A stretch of DNA of 64,000 nt from JAEUQQ01 sp963697285 (GTDB lineage Bacteria > Acidobacteriota > Vicinamibacteria > Vicinamibacterales > JAFNAJ01): contig CAVONI010000012.1 of NCBI GenBank assembly GCA_963697285.1, positions 806,001 through 870,000 on the forward strand. The letters run 5' to 3'. How positions within the stretch are numbered: position 1 is the stretch's first letter; every line of letters begins with the position of its first letter. This document shows positions 21,017 through 29,944 of the stretch, one piece after another. The notes under the pieces were generated by a model, which did no database searches, was not told the origin of the DNA, and saw only the letters and a program-made list of their open reading frames with translations. The position numbers were made by a program, and so were the translations under genes.

Positions 21017-24013
21017 GACTCGCCTCCTGCGAATGCATGTGTCCGGCCCACGGCCAGGACCCGGGTCAGGAACTGGCCCGTATACGAGTTCGACGCGCGA
21101 GCCACCTGTTCGGGCGTGCCCGTCGCCACCACGTACCCGCCCCCGGCCCCACCCTCGGGCCCGAGGTCGATGACCCAGTCTGCCGTCTTGATCACGTCGA
21201 GGTTGTGCTCGATCACCAGCAACGTGTGCCCGGCGGCGAGCAGCTTCCTGAACGCCGCGAGCAGCTTCGCGATGTCGTCGAAGTGCAAGCCCGTCGTCGG
21301 CTCGTCGAGGATGTACAGCACGCGCTCGCCCGCCTGCGTCGTCAGGTGCGAGGCGATCTTGATCCGCTGCGCCTCGCCGCCCGACAGCGTCGTCGCCGAC
21401 TGGCCGAGGCGCAGGTAGCCGAGCCCGATCTCGTCGAGCACCAGGAGCCGGCGCAGGACCTTCGGCGACGCCGGTGAAGAACTGGATGGCCTCGCGCACG
21501 GTCATCCCGAGCACGTCGTCGATGTTGCGGCCCTTGTAGCGGGCCTCGAGCACCTGCGGCTTGAAGCGCTTGCCGCTGCAGTCGTCGCACGGCACGAAGA
21601 CGTCGGCGAGGAACTGCATCTCGACGCGCACCTGCCCTTCGCCCTCGCACGTCTCGCAGCGGCCGCCCGGCACGTTGAACGAGAAGTGGCTCGTCGTCAG
21701 GCTGCGCGCCTGCGCGTCTTTCGTCGAGGCGAACAGCTCGCGGATCGGATCGAACGCCTTGAGGTACGTCACCGGGTTCGATCGCGGCGTGCGCCCGATG
21801 GGCGTCTGATCGACCAGCTCGACGCCGCGGATGAGCTCGGCGCCGTCGAACCGCCGGAACAGCCCGAGCTTCTTGTCCCACTCGCCCTTGGCCCGCTTGA
21901 CCGCCGCCGTAGATCACGTCGTGCACGAGCGTCGACTTGCCCGATCCGCTCACGCCGGTGACGCACGTCATCACGCCGAGCGGGATCTCGATGTCGATGT
22001 TCTTGAGGTTGCGCTCGCGGACGCCGTAGAAGCCGAGCCGCTGCGCGGTCACGCGCCGCCGGACGGCGCGGCACCGGGATCGCGAGCTCGTCGCGCAGGT
22101 ACTTCGCCGTCAGCGAACGCGGCTCGTGGACGAGACCATCGACCGGTCCCGAGTAGACGACGCGCCCGCCCTGCTCGCCGGCGCCGACCCCGAGGTCGAT
22201 GATGTGGTCGGCCACCATGATCATGTCGGTGTCGTGTTCGACCACGAGCACCGTGTTGCCCTGGTCGCGGAGCTGCCGAAGGATGGCGATGAGGCGCTGG
22301 TTGTCGCGCGGGTGCAGCCCCACCGACGGCTCGTCGAGCACGTAGAGCGTGCCCACGAGCGCCGACCCGAGCGACGTCGCGAGGTTGATGCGCTGCGACT
22401 CGCCGCCCGACAGCGTGGACGACAGCCGATCGAGCGTGAGGTACTCGAGCCCGACGTCGACGAGGAACTGCAGGCGCCGCCGGATCTCGCGCAGGATCTT
22501 GTCGGAGATCACCTGCTCGCGCGCCGACAGATCGAGGCCGGCGAAGAAGTCCTGCGCCTCGCGCACCGTCTGCTGGCACACGAAGTCGATCGTGCGCCCG
22601 CCCGACCTGCACGTCGCGCGCCTCGCGCCGCAGCCGGGCGCCCTTGCAGTCGGGGCACGTCGTGTAGCCGCGATACCGGCTCAGGAACACGCGCACGTGC
22701 ACCTTGTACTTCTTGCGCTCGAGCCAGTCGAAGAAGCCGCGAATCCCTTCCCAGTCGAGGCCGCCCTCGATGACGAAGGCACGTTCCTCGCCGGTCAGGT
22801 CCATCCACGGCACGTCGAGCCGCAGGCCGGACTTCTTCGCCGCCTTCTTCAGCGATCCGAGCAGGCTGCGGTAGTGCGGCTTCGTGAACGGCTCGATCGC
22901 GTCCTGGTTGATCGACTTGCCGGGATCGGGCACCACGAGGTCGAGGTCGAGCTCGATCGTGTTGCCGAAGCCGTGGCACGTCGGGCAGGCGCCGAAGGGG
23001 TTGTTGAACGAGAAGAGCCGCGGCTGCGGCAGCTCGTACTGGATGGCGCAGCGCCGGCACTCGAAACGCTCGCTGAACACGTGCCGCACGGGCGGCTCGC
23101 CCGATGCCGGCAACTCGAGCGCGAATGCCGCCCCGCCGCCCTCCTGGTAGGCAATCTCGACCGAGTCGGTGAGGCGCGCCTGGACCTCGGGCTCGATCTG
23201 GATGCGGTCGACCACGACCTCGAGCGTGCTCCGTCCCGCCAGGCTCGCCACGTCGACGTCGTCGAGCGAGACGGCGCGCCCGTCGAGCAGCAGCCGTCCG
23301 AATCCCTTCCGCCGCAACGCATCGAGCGTGGCCGCGACGGGATCGCGAGCCGTCGGCGCGACGCCGTTCGGCTGCCGTTTCCGTTTCCGTTTCCGTTCCC
23401 ACGCGGGCGGACCTTGCCGGCCACCGCGGCATCGAACAGGTCGGAGTCCCCGGCCGTGCCCTCGTCTTCGTCGCCCGTGGCCGATCTCGTTGTCGATCAG
23501 CGCGTAGGCGGCCGACGACACGACCGGCATCTCGTAGCCGACGAGCAGGCGCGTGCCGTCGGGCAGCCCGGCGAGCTGCGTGGCCACGACCTCGGCCGTC
23601 TCGCGAATCACGTCGAGGCCGCACGAGCGGCACACCGTCCGCCCGATGCGCGCGTACAGCAGCCGCAGGTAGTCGTGGATTTCGGTGGTGGTCCCGACCG
23701 TTGACCGCGGGTTGCGGATGCTGTTCTTCTGCCGGATGGCGATCGCCGGGCAGATGCCCTCGATGGCGTCGACGTCGGGCTTCTCCATCCGCTCGAGGAA
23801 CTGGCGCGCGTAGGCCGACAGCGACTCGACGTACCGGCGCTGCCCCTCGGCGTAGATGGTGTCGAAGGCGAGCGACGACTTGCCCGACCCGCTGACCCCG
23901 GTGACCACGACCAGCTTTCCGGCCGGAATGGTCACGTCGACGTTCCTGAGGTTGTGCGTGCGGGCGCCGCGGACCACGATGTCGCCGGCGCGGGGAGCGG
24001 GGATCTCTGTCAT
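21013..24013 (-). CDS. uvrA: Excinuclease ABC subunit A (multiple frameshifts)
   Basis: DNA-damage sensor of nucleotide excision repair, about 990 residues when joined. The start ATG at 24013 opens MTEIPAPRAGDIVVRGARTHNLRNVDV. Both ABC ATPase modules can be read: VTGVSGSGKSSLAFDTIYAEGQRRY with LSSTLSGGESQRINLA, and VTGVSGSGKSTLVHDVIY with TTLSGGEAQRIKIA. Zinc fingers CRRCA...CPTCHGFG and CETCEGEG...CDDCSG are also visible. The frame breaks near 23475, 23375-23400, 22603, 22060, 21905 and 21467. Except at the second site, removing one base restores the protein (for example VQVGGRTIDFVCQQ at 22603). All essential motifs survive, so I read this as assembly error in an intact gene rather than a pseudogene. 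It overlaps the HEAT gene start. Confidence 0.88.
23375..23397. repeat. CCGTTT hexanucleotide microsatellite inside uvrA
   Basis: Nearly four copies of CCGTTT lie in the poorly conserved linker of the first UvrA insertion. It coincides with one of the frame changes, so copy number or base calling here is suspect. Confidence 0.8.
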
Positions 24014-24227
24014 TGACCAGGTGATGGAGGGGACCAGGGCCGGTGCCGGAAAAAGGCATCGTACCCCATGCCTTCCGATGCCAGCAACCACGACAGCACC
24101 AGGGCGGGCGCCGTCGCGTGCCGCCATCGTCGCCGGGCGCCCTCGCGGGGCGGACTCGTCCCCGTCGCCGGCGGGGCTATTCGTCATACAATCCGCACGT
24201 CGTGACCAGGGCACGGGAGACTTCTCG

Positions 24228-25289
24228 ATGACCACCGAGGCGGCTCCGGCGACAGCGCCGGGCAGTGCCACGCACAACGGGCCCGAGTGGGCCGACTGGC
24301 CCGACGAACGGCTGCTCGACCTGAAGTTCTGCGACCTGAAGATCGGGATCGAGGGGTCGTGGCTGGCGCAGCGCATCGAGGAGCTGCACGTGGAGCTGCA
24401 GGCGAAGGGCCTGGTCTTCGTGCCGCACTACTGGCTGTCGGACGAGTGGTTCACGCCCGACGGCATGACCGGGATCGCCATCCCCTTCTACCTCGCGCAC
24501 CCGCGGCTCGCGAAGCTCGAAGAGACGATGATGCTCGAGGTCGAGGGCGGCACCGACGCGTGGTGCATGAAGATCCTGCGGCACGAGGCCGGCCACGCGA
24601 TCGACAACGCCTACAAGCTGCAGCGACGCCGGAAGCGGCAGAAGGTGTTCGGCCTCAACTCGGTGCCGTACCCGGAGTACTACTCGCCGAAGCCGTACTC
24701 CAAGTCGTACGTGGTGCACCTCGACTCGTGGTACGCGCAGAGCCACCCGGCCGAGGACTTCGCCGAGACGTTTGCCGTGTGGCTCACGCCCGACTCGGAG
24801 TGGCGCTTGCGCTATGCCGACTGGCCGGCGATCAAGAAGATCGAGTACATGCACGAGCTGATGGGCGACATCGCGGGCAAGCCGCCGCTGGTCGACGTGC
24901 GGCAGCAGCTCGAGCCCCTGCCGTCGTTGCGCAAGACGCTGCGGGCGCACTACAAGCAGCGGCGCGATCACTACGGCCTGACGCGCCCCGGCGTGTTCGA
25001 CCGCGAGCTGCGCCGGCTGTTCACCGATGCGCCCGAGGCGGCCGGGAACGTCACGGCCGCGCGGTTCCTGTCGCGGATTCGCAAGGACGTGCGCCGGCGC
25101 GTGGCCGGGTGGAGCGGCATCCACCAGTACACGATCGACCAGGTGTTCGAAGACATCATCGCGCGGTGCCAGCAGCTCAAGCTGCGGCTCGCGCGTCCCG
25201 AAGATCAGACGCGGATGGATTTCATGGTTCTCCTCACCGTGCAGACGATGAACTACCTGCACAGTGGGCGACATCGGATGGCCGTGTGA
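24228..25289 (+). CDS. Putative zinc-binding metallopeptidase (zincin)
   Basis: A 353-residue cytoplasmic protein with no signal peptide from the ATG at 24228 (GGGAG about nine bases upstream). The zincin motif is ILRHEAGHAIDNAY (His 119, Glu 120, His 123), and HPAEDFAETFAVWL about 65 residues later supplies a likely third ligand and a conserved acidic pair. It resembles the putative zinc-binding metallopeptidase family found beside ATP-grasp genes. Its stop overlaps the start of the ATP-grasp gene (GTGA), indicating coupled synthesis. A TACAAT at 24187-24192 may be its -10 box. The substrate is unknown; joint action with the ligase on a peptide or polyamide is an inference. Confidence 0.82.
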   Translation: MTTEAAPATAPGSATHNGPEWADWPDERLLDLKFCDLKIGIEGSWLAQRIEELHVELQAKGLVFVPHYWLSDEWFTPDGMTGIAIPFYLAHPRLAKLEETMMLEVEGGTDAWCMKILRHEAGHAIDNAYKLQRRRKRQKVFGLNSVPYPEYYSPKPYSKSYVVHLDSWYAQSHPAEDFAETFAVWLTPDSEWRLRYADWPAIKKIEYMHELMGDIAGKPPLVDVRQQLEPLPSLRKTLRAHYKQRRDHYGLTRPGVFDRELRRLFTDAPEAAGNVTAARFLSRIRKDVRRRVAGWSGIHQYTIDQVFEDIIARCQQLKLRLARPEDQTRMDFMVLLTVQTMNYLHSGRHRMAV

Positions 25290-26305
25290 AGAAGCTGCGC
25301 GTGCTCGCGCTGATGCACCCGAACCTCGTGCCGCCCGACGACGTGTCGGGATTCGACGTGACCTCGGTGCCGTGGAAGATGGAGTTCGACGTCGCCGAGA
25401 CGTTGCGCTACATGGGCCACGAGGTGTTCCAGTGCGGCGTCGAGGACGACCTCGGCATCATCCGCAAGGCGATCGCCGAGTTCAAGCCGCACATCGTCTT
25501 CAACCTGCTCGAGTCGTTCCACGGTATCGGCGTGTTCGACTCGCACGTCGTGGGCCTGCTCGAGTTGCATCGCGTTCCCTACACCGGCTGCAACCCGCGT
25601 GGGCTGATGCTCGCGCGCGACAAGGCGTTGTCGAAGACGCTGATGCTGAGCCATCGCATCCCGGTGCCCGACTACATCGTCGTCCGCATGGGACGCAAGG
25701 CGCGCCGGCCCAAGAAGCTCCAGTTTCCGCTCATCGTGAAGTCGCTCACCCAGGAGGCGTCGACGGGCATCTCGCGGGCGTCGGTCGTGGACGACGACGA
25801 GAAGCTCCAGGAGCGCGTGCGGTTCATCCACGAGAGCATCGGCACCGACGCCATCGTCGAGCGCTTCATCGACGGGCGCGAGTTGTATGTCGGCATCGTC
25901 GGCAACCAGCGCCTGCAGGTCTTCCCCGTGTGGGAACTGCGCTTCGAGACGCTGCCCGACGATGGACGGCTCCTGATGACCGACCGGGCGAAGTGGAACG
26001 CGAACTACCAGAAGAAGTACGGGATCATGACCGGCGCCGCCGACCTGGCGCCCGAGCTCGCTGCTCGCGTGCAGCACCTGTGCAAGCGCGTCTACCGCAC
26101 GCTCGATCTCAGCGGTTACGCCCGCATGGACCTGCGCCTCGACAACAGCGGGCGCCTGTTCGTGCTCGAGGCCAACCCCAATCCCCAGCTCGCGTACGGC
26201 GAAGACTTCGCCGAATCGGCCGAGCACGGCGGGCTGGCGTACGAGGGCCTGCTGCAGAAGATCCTGAACAACGGCCTGCAGTGGCGCCCGGAGCAGCGGG
26301 GGTAA
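25286..26305 (+). CDS. D-Ala-D-Ala-ligase-like ATP-grasp protein
   Basis: A 339-residue ATP-grasp ligase. VFNLLESFHGIGVFDSHVVGLLELHRVPYTGCNPRGLMLARDKALSKTLM is the N-terminal and hinge region shared with D-Ala-D-Ala ligases. FPLIVKSLTQEASTGI, IVERFIDGRELYVGIVG and the Mg-binding YARMDLRLDNSGRLFVLEANPNPQL (about residue 291) complete the ATP site. It starts at a GTG overlapping the metallopeptidase stop. True Ddl enzymes occur in cell-wall clusters; this one is paired with a zincin and an RDD protein, so it more likely joins another amino acid or peptide. Confidence 0.88.
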   Translation: MKKLRVLALMHPNLVPPDDVSGFDVTSVPWKMEFDVAETLRYMGHEVFQCGVEDDLGIIRKAIAEFKPHIVFNLLESFHGIGVFDSHVVGLLELHRVPYTGCNPRGLMLARDKALSKTLMLSHRIPVPDYIVVRMGRKARRPKKLQFPLIVKSLTQEASTGISRASVVDDDEKLQERVRFIHESIGTDAIVERFIDGRELYVGIVGNQRLQVFPVWELRFETLPDDGRLLMTDRAKWNANYQKKYGIMTGAADLAPELAARVQHLCKRVYRTLDLSGYARMDLRLDNSGRLFVLEANPNPQLAYGEDFAESAEHGGLAYEGLLQKILNNGLQWRPEQRG

Positions 26306-26344
26306 GGACCCGCGGGCCCAGCCCCGGGAGATCAGCAGGCAACG

Positions 26345-26759
26345 ATGGCGTCCGAACGTGTGTTCGATCCGCAGGCCCTCGCGATCGCGGCCTCGCTCGC
26401 GGGACGTCGGTTGCCCTCGCCGAGGCGACGGCTGGCGGCCTTCGCCGTGGACTTCTGCCTGCTCGTGCTGCCCACGTTGGCCACCGCCCTGTTCTTCTCG
26501 GGCCTGGCGCTGCGGGTGAGCGACCCGGTGGGCTACCGCGCTTGGCAAGCGCCTCTGCGGGCTCGAGGTCGTGCGGCTCGATGGCCGGCCGCTCACGCTC
26601 CTGGAGGGCATCGAACGCTTCGGCGCCTACTTCGCCGTCTTGGGCACGTTGGGCCTCGGGCTGCTCGACCTCTGGCGCAATCCCAACCGGCGCCTCGCGC
26701 ACGACCTTGCCGCCGAGACGGTGGTGGTGCGGCGGCTCCCGCCGACACAGGCGGTGTGA
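26345..26759 (+). CDS. RDD-family membrane protein (frameshifted)
   Basis: About 137 residues after correction. RRRLAAFAVDFCLLVLPTLATALFF is the first RDD helix. Removing one G near 26540 brings in LGKRLCGLEVVRLDGRPLT, the family signature GKRLxGLxVV, followed by the second helix FGAYFAVLGTLGLGLLDLW and NRRLAHDLAAETVVV. RDD proteins are small membrane proteins of mostly unknown function, some linked to ion or solute transport. It follows the ATP-grasp gene by 39 bases and may share its transcript. Confidence 0.72.
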
Positions 26760-26853
26760 GCGGGAGCGATCGGGCGAAGGCGCTGCCCGGAGGGGGCCAG
26801 GTCTTCGTTGCGGCGATCGTCGAGACCTGACCCCTGACGGTGTGGGCGCGGAG

Positions 26854-27420
26854 TTACTCGATCTTCAGGTTACGGAAGCGGAAGTACAGCTCGTCGTAGT
26901 AGATGAAGTAGGGCCCCTGCTGCTCGACCTTGAGTCGCGTCGAATACCCACCACTTGCCTTGGCGTACTTCCCGGTTCCGCCGACGACGAGGCCTTCGGC
27001 GCCCCCGACCAGGACGACATCGCCGTGCTTTGGCGGAACCAGCGTCGTGTCAGCGAACGCGCCGCCCGGGTGTCCACCGTCCTGGCTCAACGTGTAGACC
27101 TGTCCGCCCGAGAAGTCATAGAGGATGAACTCCTTGAACTGTAGCGTGACGCCAGAGCCCAGAAACTCCTTGCCCCAGGCGTAGATCGTCCCGAGACGGC
27201 GCGTCTTCTGGACGTCGTACACGTCGAGTTGTACCGTCGGCACGCACACGCCATCGCACCAGTCGTCAAAGAAATCCGGCAGCGGACCCGCGTAGGCGTT
27301 CGGCGCCGAGAATCCTTCGGCGACGATCACCGACCCGTTGGCACCCTGGGCCTGGACCGCGCCCGCGAACATCAGCAACCCGACCAGCGCACCCGACGCG
27401 ACCATCCCTATCTTCCGCAT
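26854..27420 (-). CDS. Secreted protein with allene-oxide-cyclase/dirigent-like barrel
   Basis: A 188-residue exported protein (signal peptide 1-24, ending AVQAQ; ATG 27420 chosen for this). The mature part is beta-rich: VTLQFKEFILYDFSGGQVYTLSQDG, then GDVVLVGGAEGLVVGGTGKYAKASGGYSTRLKV and a terminal FIYYDELYFRF strand. The GGTGKYAKASGG turn strongly recalls the GGTG(R/K) turn of the allene oxide cyclase barrel and plant dirigent proteins. In bacteria these barrels are rarely characterised. Function unknown; stereoselective coupling or cyclisation outside the cell is possible but unsupported. Confidence 0.7.
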   Translation of the reverse strand: MRKIGMVASGALVGLLMFAGAVQAQGANGSVIVAEGFSAPNAYAGPLPDFFDDWCDGVCVPTVQLDVYDVQKTRRLGTIYAWGKEFLGSGVTLQFKEFILYDFSGGQVYTLSQDGGHPGGAFADTTLVPPKHGDVVLVGGAEGLVVGGTGKYAKASGGYSTRLKVEQQGPYFIYYDELYFRFRNLKIE

Positions 27421-27708
27421 GTGGACCTCCGTGATTCGAAGTCGTCGTTCAGCCACAGCACGCACACAACGCGCGGCCACGGGCCGCGAGTGTGCGACAC
27501 GTGCCGCAGGGGAAGCCGCGTGGCTTCACCTGCGCGCTGATGCTGAACGTTTGTGTCGCGACGATAAGCGGAGTCTGCTCAGGTTGTCCACTACGAATCG
27601 CACTCGCGAGGGCACGGCGCTGCGAGTGTGCGCTGTCGTCACACGAGGGGCGGTGCCGCGAGCCGCGCATCCCGGCTGCGGGCAATTTGCGAAGGACTGC
27701 ACCTCCGG

Positions 27709-28356
27709 CTAACGTGCGGTCAGCCGGGCGAGGAGCGAGCGCCTGAACTCGGCGACGCCTTCGAGAGCGGACGCGTCCATGTCGCTTGCGGCGGCCAGCT
27801 GTGCGAAGGGCGTCGTTTCGAGTACCCAGGCGAGGGTGAGCGCCGAGAAGCCCCCGTCCTTCCTGGGCGCGTCATTCAGAGCTCGCTCCAGATCCCCGCC
27901 CGCATCGACCAACGCCTTGACGTCGACGAGATCGCGGAGCTCCGACCGCTCGAGCAGCGTGCACAGCTTGTTGACCAGGATCTCGTGCGCCGAGTCGACG
28001 GCGACGCGTGTCTCGCCGAGCATGCGGAACTCGGGTGGTCCGATGGCCGCGACGGGTTCGGCCACCAGGTCGAGAAGGCAGACCTCGTTGCCGAAGGAGA
28101 TCCTGGCCTGAAGGAATGCCCTGGTGCGCTGGATGACCGACACCGACAGTCCCGCATCAGCGAGCCCGTCCAGGACGAGCTGTGACAGGTCGCCCAGGCT
28201 GTCGCGGCCACGCCAGAAGGCGTCGACGTCCCGCGTCGTCCGATGGCCCGTGTAGAAGCCAGCCAGCGCAGCGCCACCCGTCACCACCGGCTGGGGTTCG
28301 ACGCCGGCAATGACCCGGAGAATGCGCTCCTGCAACGGGCTAAGTCGACTCGGCAT
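27709..28356 (-). CDS. AbiEii/AbiGii-type nucleotidyltransferase (toxin-like)
   Basis: A 215-residue nucleotidyltransferase-fold protein. VVTGGAALAGFYTGHRTTRDVDAFW carries the GG (27-28) and the D-x-D pair (Asp 43, Asp 45) of the family. RSELRDLVDVKALVDAGGDL is the typical helical continuation. AbiEii proteins are the toxins of phage-defence and maintenance modules and may modify tRNA or other RNA. Its start lies 17 bases inside the end of the upstream small gene, the usual layout of an antitoxin-toxin pair. Confidence 0.85.
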   Translation of the reverse strand: MPSRLSPLQERILRVIAGVEPQPVVTGGAALAGFYTGHRTTRDVDAFWRGRDSLGDLSQLVLDGLADAGLSVSVIQRTRAFLQARISFGNEVCLLDLVAEPVAAIGPPEFRMLGETRVAVDSAHEILVNKLCTLLERSELRDLVDVKALVDAGGDLERALNDAPRKDGGFSALTLAWVLETTPFAQLAAASDMDASALEGVAEFRRSLLARLTAR

Positions 28357-28648
28357 GGGGCAACAACTGCCAGCGCGTCATCAACCAACGCCAGAACGGC
28401 CTGGACTTGCCGAGATAGCGCTCGACATCCCCCCACGACGCGGCGATCGTCTCCGGCGTCACGAACGTCAGCACGTCATCGGGCTTCGCCTGGCGCATGA
28501 GCTTGCCCAGGAGGTTGGCGCGGACCGCCGGCTCGGCGTGGGCCAGTTGCTCGCGGAACGACGCCAGCGTCACGTCTGAATCCCAGAGGAAGTACGGCCG
28601 CCCCTGCGGGTCGCACAGGCGTTCGGGCGGCGTGGGATTCAGCACCAT
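28340..28648 (-). CDS. Small partner of AbiEii-like toxin
   Basis: A 102-residue protein: MVLNPTPPERLCDPQGRPYFLWDSDVTLASFREQL, then VRANLLGKLMRQAKPDDVLTFVTPETI and YLGKSRPFWRWLMTRWQL. It has no classical DNA-binding domain like AbiEi. It overlaps the toxin by 17 bases and is translated first, so it is the likely antitoxin or helper. A TACAAT on the minus strand (28660-28655) lies six bases before the ATG, which would place the transcript start at or near the A of the start codon, suggesting a leaderless message. Confidence 0.75.
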   Translation of the reverse strand: MVLNPTPPERLCDPQGRPYFLWDSDVTLASFREQLAHAEPAVRANLLGKLMRQAKPDDVLTFVTPETIAASWGDVERYLGKSRPFWRWLMTRWQLLPHAEST

Positions 28649-28654
28649 GTCCGG

Positions 28655-28660
28655 ATTGTA
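28655..28660 (-). promoter_or_regulatory. Possible -10 box for leaderless transcript
   Basis: TACAAT ends six bases before the ATG of the small AbiEii partner. No good -35 is seen. Confidence 0.3.
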
Positions 28661-28970
28661 GTCTGACCTGCGCTCACGCGCTGCCGTCTCGTCACGAGTC
28701 GCCGACGGTACCCGCGGTGGAGGGGTGTCGCGCTGTGCGCCGCCGTGCCGACGGGCATCCGCTCCCGCACCCTCGGCTCCGCAGGCGGGACTCCGTCTCT
28801 ACACGGTGCTGCCCGTGCGCCGCAACACAACGCGGCGTGAGCCGCCGTTCCGAGGCGGAGTCCGGATGCATGCGTCGCCTGCTGCGCAGGGGCGCGTCCG
28901 CAGACGCCCGTCGGCACCCTGGCGGCGTGCCCGGCTGTCGCGGCGCGCATGGCGCAGCGGCACTCGTCCC

Positions 28971-28992
28971 CGGAGTTCGAGCCCCTTCGTCA
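28971..28992 (+). other. Possible degenerate tRNA 3' remnant (upstream)
   Basis: AGTTCGAGCCCCTTCGTCACC matches the T-arm and acceptor end of the tRNA-Thr gene at about 14 of 21 positions. No complete cloverleaf can be built around it. Confidence 0.25.
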
Positions 28993-29027
28993 CCGCGATC
29001 GCTGAGGATTCCGGGCGTGCCGGGCTA

Positions 29028-29036
29028 TGCTATACT
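29028..29036 (+). promoter_or_regulatory. Extended -10 promoter for tRNA-Thr
   Basis: TGCTATACT gives an extended -10 (TG-N-TATACT) about 75 bases before the tRNA. The -35 region is weak, as is common for extended -10 promoters. Confidence 0.55.
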
Positions 29037-29111
29037 GCGCGTTCGCGTCTGGAGGGTTGAGTTTGCCCTGTCATGCGCGCTGCGGCTTCCCCAGCCGCAG
29101 TTACGCCGAGA

Positions 29112-29187
29112 GCCGGCGTAGCTCAGTTGGTAGAGCAGCCGATTCGTAATCGGCAGGTCGAAGGTTCAAGTCCTTTCGCCGGCTCCA
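29112..29187 (+). tRNA. tRNA-Thr (anticodon CGU)
   Basis: A 76-base cloverleaf. The acceptor GCCGGCG pairs with CGCCGGC; the D-arm contains TAGCTCAGTTGGTAGAGCA; the anticodon stem GCCGA/TCGGC holds the loop TTCGTAA with anticodon CGT, reading ACG (Thr); the T-arm is GAAGG-TTCAAGT-CCTTT; and the CCA end is encoded. Confidence 0.96.
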
Positions 29188-29278
29188 GTCCCTTCAATCA
29201 CGAAGACATCCGTTCCCCACTGGCGGGCAAGCTGTGCGTCGGGCTCACGCCTGCGCATGCGCCGCGCGGCGGTCCATC

Positions 29279-29611
29279 TCAACGCCGCGTCGGCTCTGTT
29301 CGCTTGTTGGCCGGCCGGCGGCGAGAAGCCCGCCACCGCTGCAACGAGGCCACGCTCTCGCCCGACGGCCGCCCGAGGAGAAGTCCCTCGATCGAGATGT
29401 CCTCGTCGAGGTCCGGCCAGTGGATCCCGACTCCCGGGCCGATCAACTCCCAGCGGCGCCGCTCGCTTGGCCGTCCTTCCGCAAGGCGGGGGTACCACGC
29501 GAGGGGGACCGACACGCTCCGACCATCGCGGAGGTCCACGACGAGCGCGCGCCCGGTCACCCGGACGTGCTTAGCGGTCGCGATGTCCGCTGCCGGGCTT
29601 GAAGTAGTCAT
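29279..29611 (-). CDS. DUF2442 protein (antitoxin-like)
   Basis: A 110-residue DUF2442 protein. VTGRALVVDLRDGRSVSVPLAWYPRLAEG and GVGIHWPDLDEDISIEGLLLGRPS are the family signatures. DUF2442 proteins are often found with DUF4160 proteins and the pair is regarded as a toxin-antitoxin module, DUF2442 being the presumed antitoxin. Its start lies 41 bases inside the end of the DUF4160 gene. The C-terminus after PSGESV is basic and unlike the family (RWRASRRRPANKRTEPTRR). Confidence 0.85.
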   Translation of the reverse strand: MTTSSPAADIATAKHVRVTGRALVVDLRDGRSVSVPLAWYPRLAEGRPSERRRWELIGPGVGIHWPDLDEDISIEGLLLGRPSGESVASLQRWRASRRRPANKRTEPTRR

Positions 29612-29831
29612 GCCATGCCCTCACCAATTCGTCCTGATGGTCGCGCACGAGTGCCGCGATCTTGTTCAGTTCGGTTGTCGTGAAGCCCAAGCTGTACCCG
29701 AGTCGCACCGGAATCAACCAGTACTTCGCCGTCTTGTCGTCACGCCCGACGTGAACATGAATCGGCTCGGCCCCATCGCTCGAAAAGAAGAAGAACCGAT
29801 ACGGGCCACTCCGAAGCACCGTCGGACTCAT
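29571..29831 (-). CDS. DUF4160 protein (toxin-like)
   Basis: An 86-residue DUF4160 protein: MSPTVLRSGPYRFFFFSSDGAEPIHVHVGRDDKTAKYWLIPV, then LGFTTTELNKIAALVRDHQDELVRAWHDYF. The family is the presumed toxin partner of DUF2442 and has a compact fold with a conserved E-P-x-H-V-H-V segment. The ATG at 29831 fits the family N-terminus. It overlaps the DUF2442 gene by 41 bases, and the pair lies 92 bases past the tRNA-Thr gene. Confidence 0.85.
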   Translation of the reverse strand: MSPTVLRSGPYRFFFFSSDGAEPIHVHVGRDDKTAKYWLIPVRLGYSLGFTTTELNKIAALVRDHQDELVRAWHDYFKPGSGHRDR

Positions 29832-29944
29832 GTCGTCGATTGTGCCAGCTTTCCGACGGCGCTGCCAGATTGCCTCAGGTCCGGCCAACGAGCAGGCCGG
29901 GCGAATGCCGGGACGGCCGGCAGCATCCTGTGCGGGGTTCTTGA

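Larger units (their letters stand above)
28661..29111. other. Gene-poor stretch upstream of tRNA-Thr
   Basis: About 450 bp without a supported gene. It contains a tRNA-like T-arm fragment (28971-28992) and the tRNA promoter. The short open frames here lack ribosome sites or protein-like composition. Confidence 0.5.

Noticed and set aside
22049..24376. uvrA as a pseudogene
   Set aside because: All ATPase and zinc motifs are intact and nearly every break is a one-base insertion of the type seen in other housekeeping genes, so sequence error is more likely.
25286..26305. Cell-wall D-Ala-D-Ala ligase (ddl)
   Set aside because: The ATP-grasp fold fits, but it is coupled to a zincin and an RDD protein rather than to cell-wall genes, so the specific name is not justified.
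28639..29121. Short open frames upstream of tRNA-Thr
   Set aside because: Several overlapping frames on both strands, no ribosome sites, composition typical of random GC-rich sequence.
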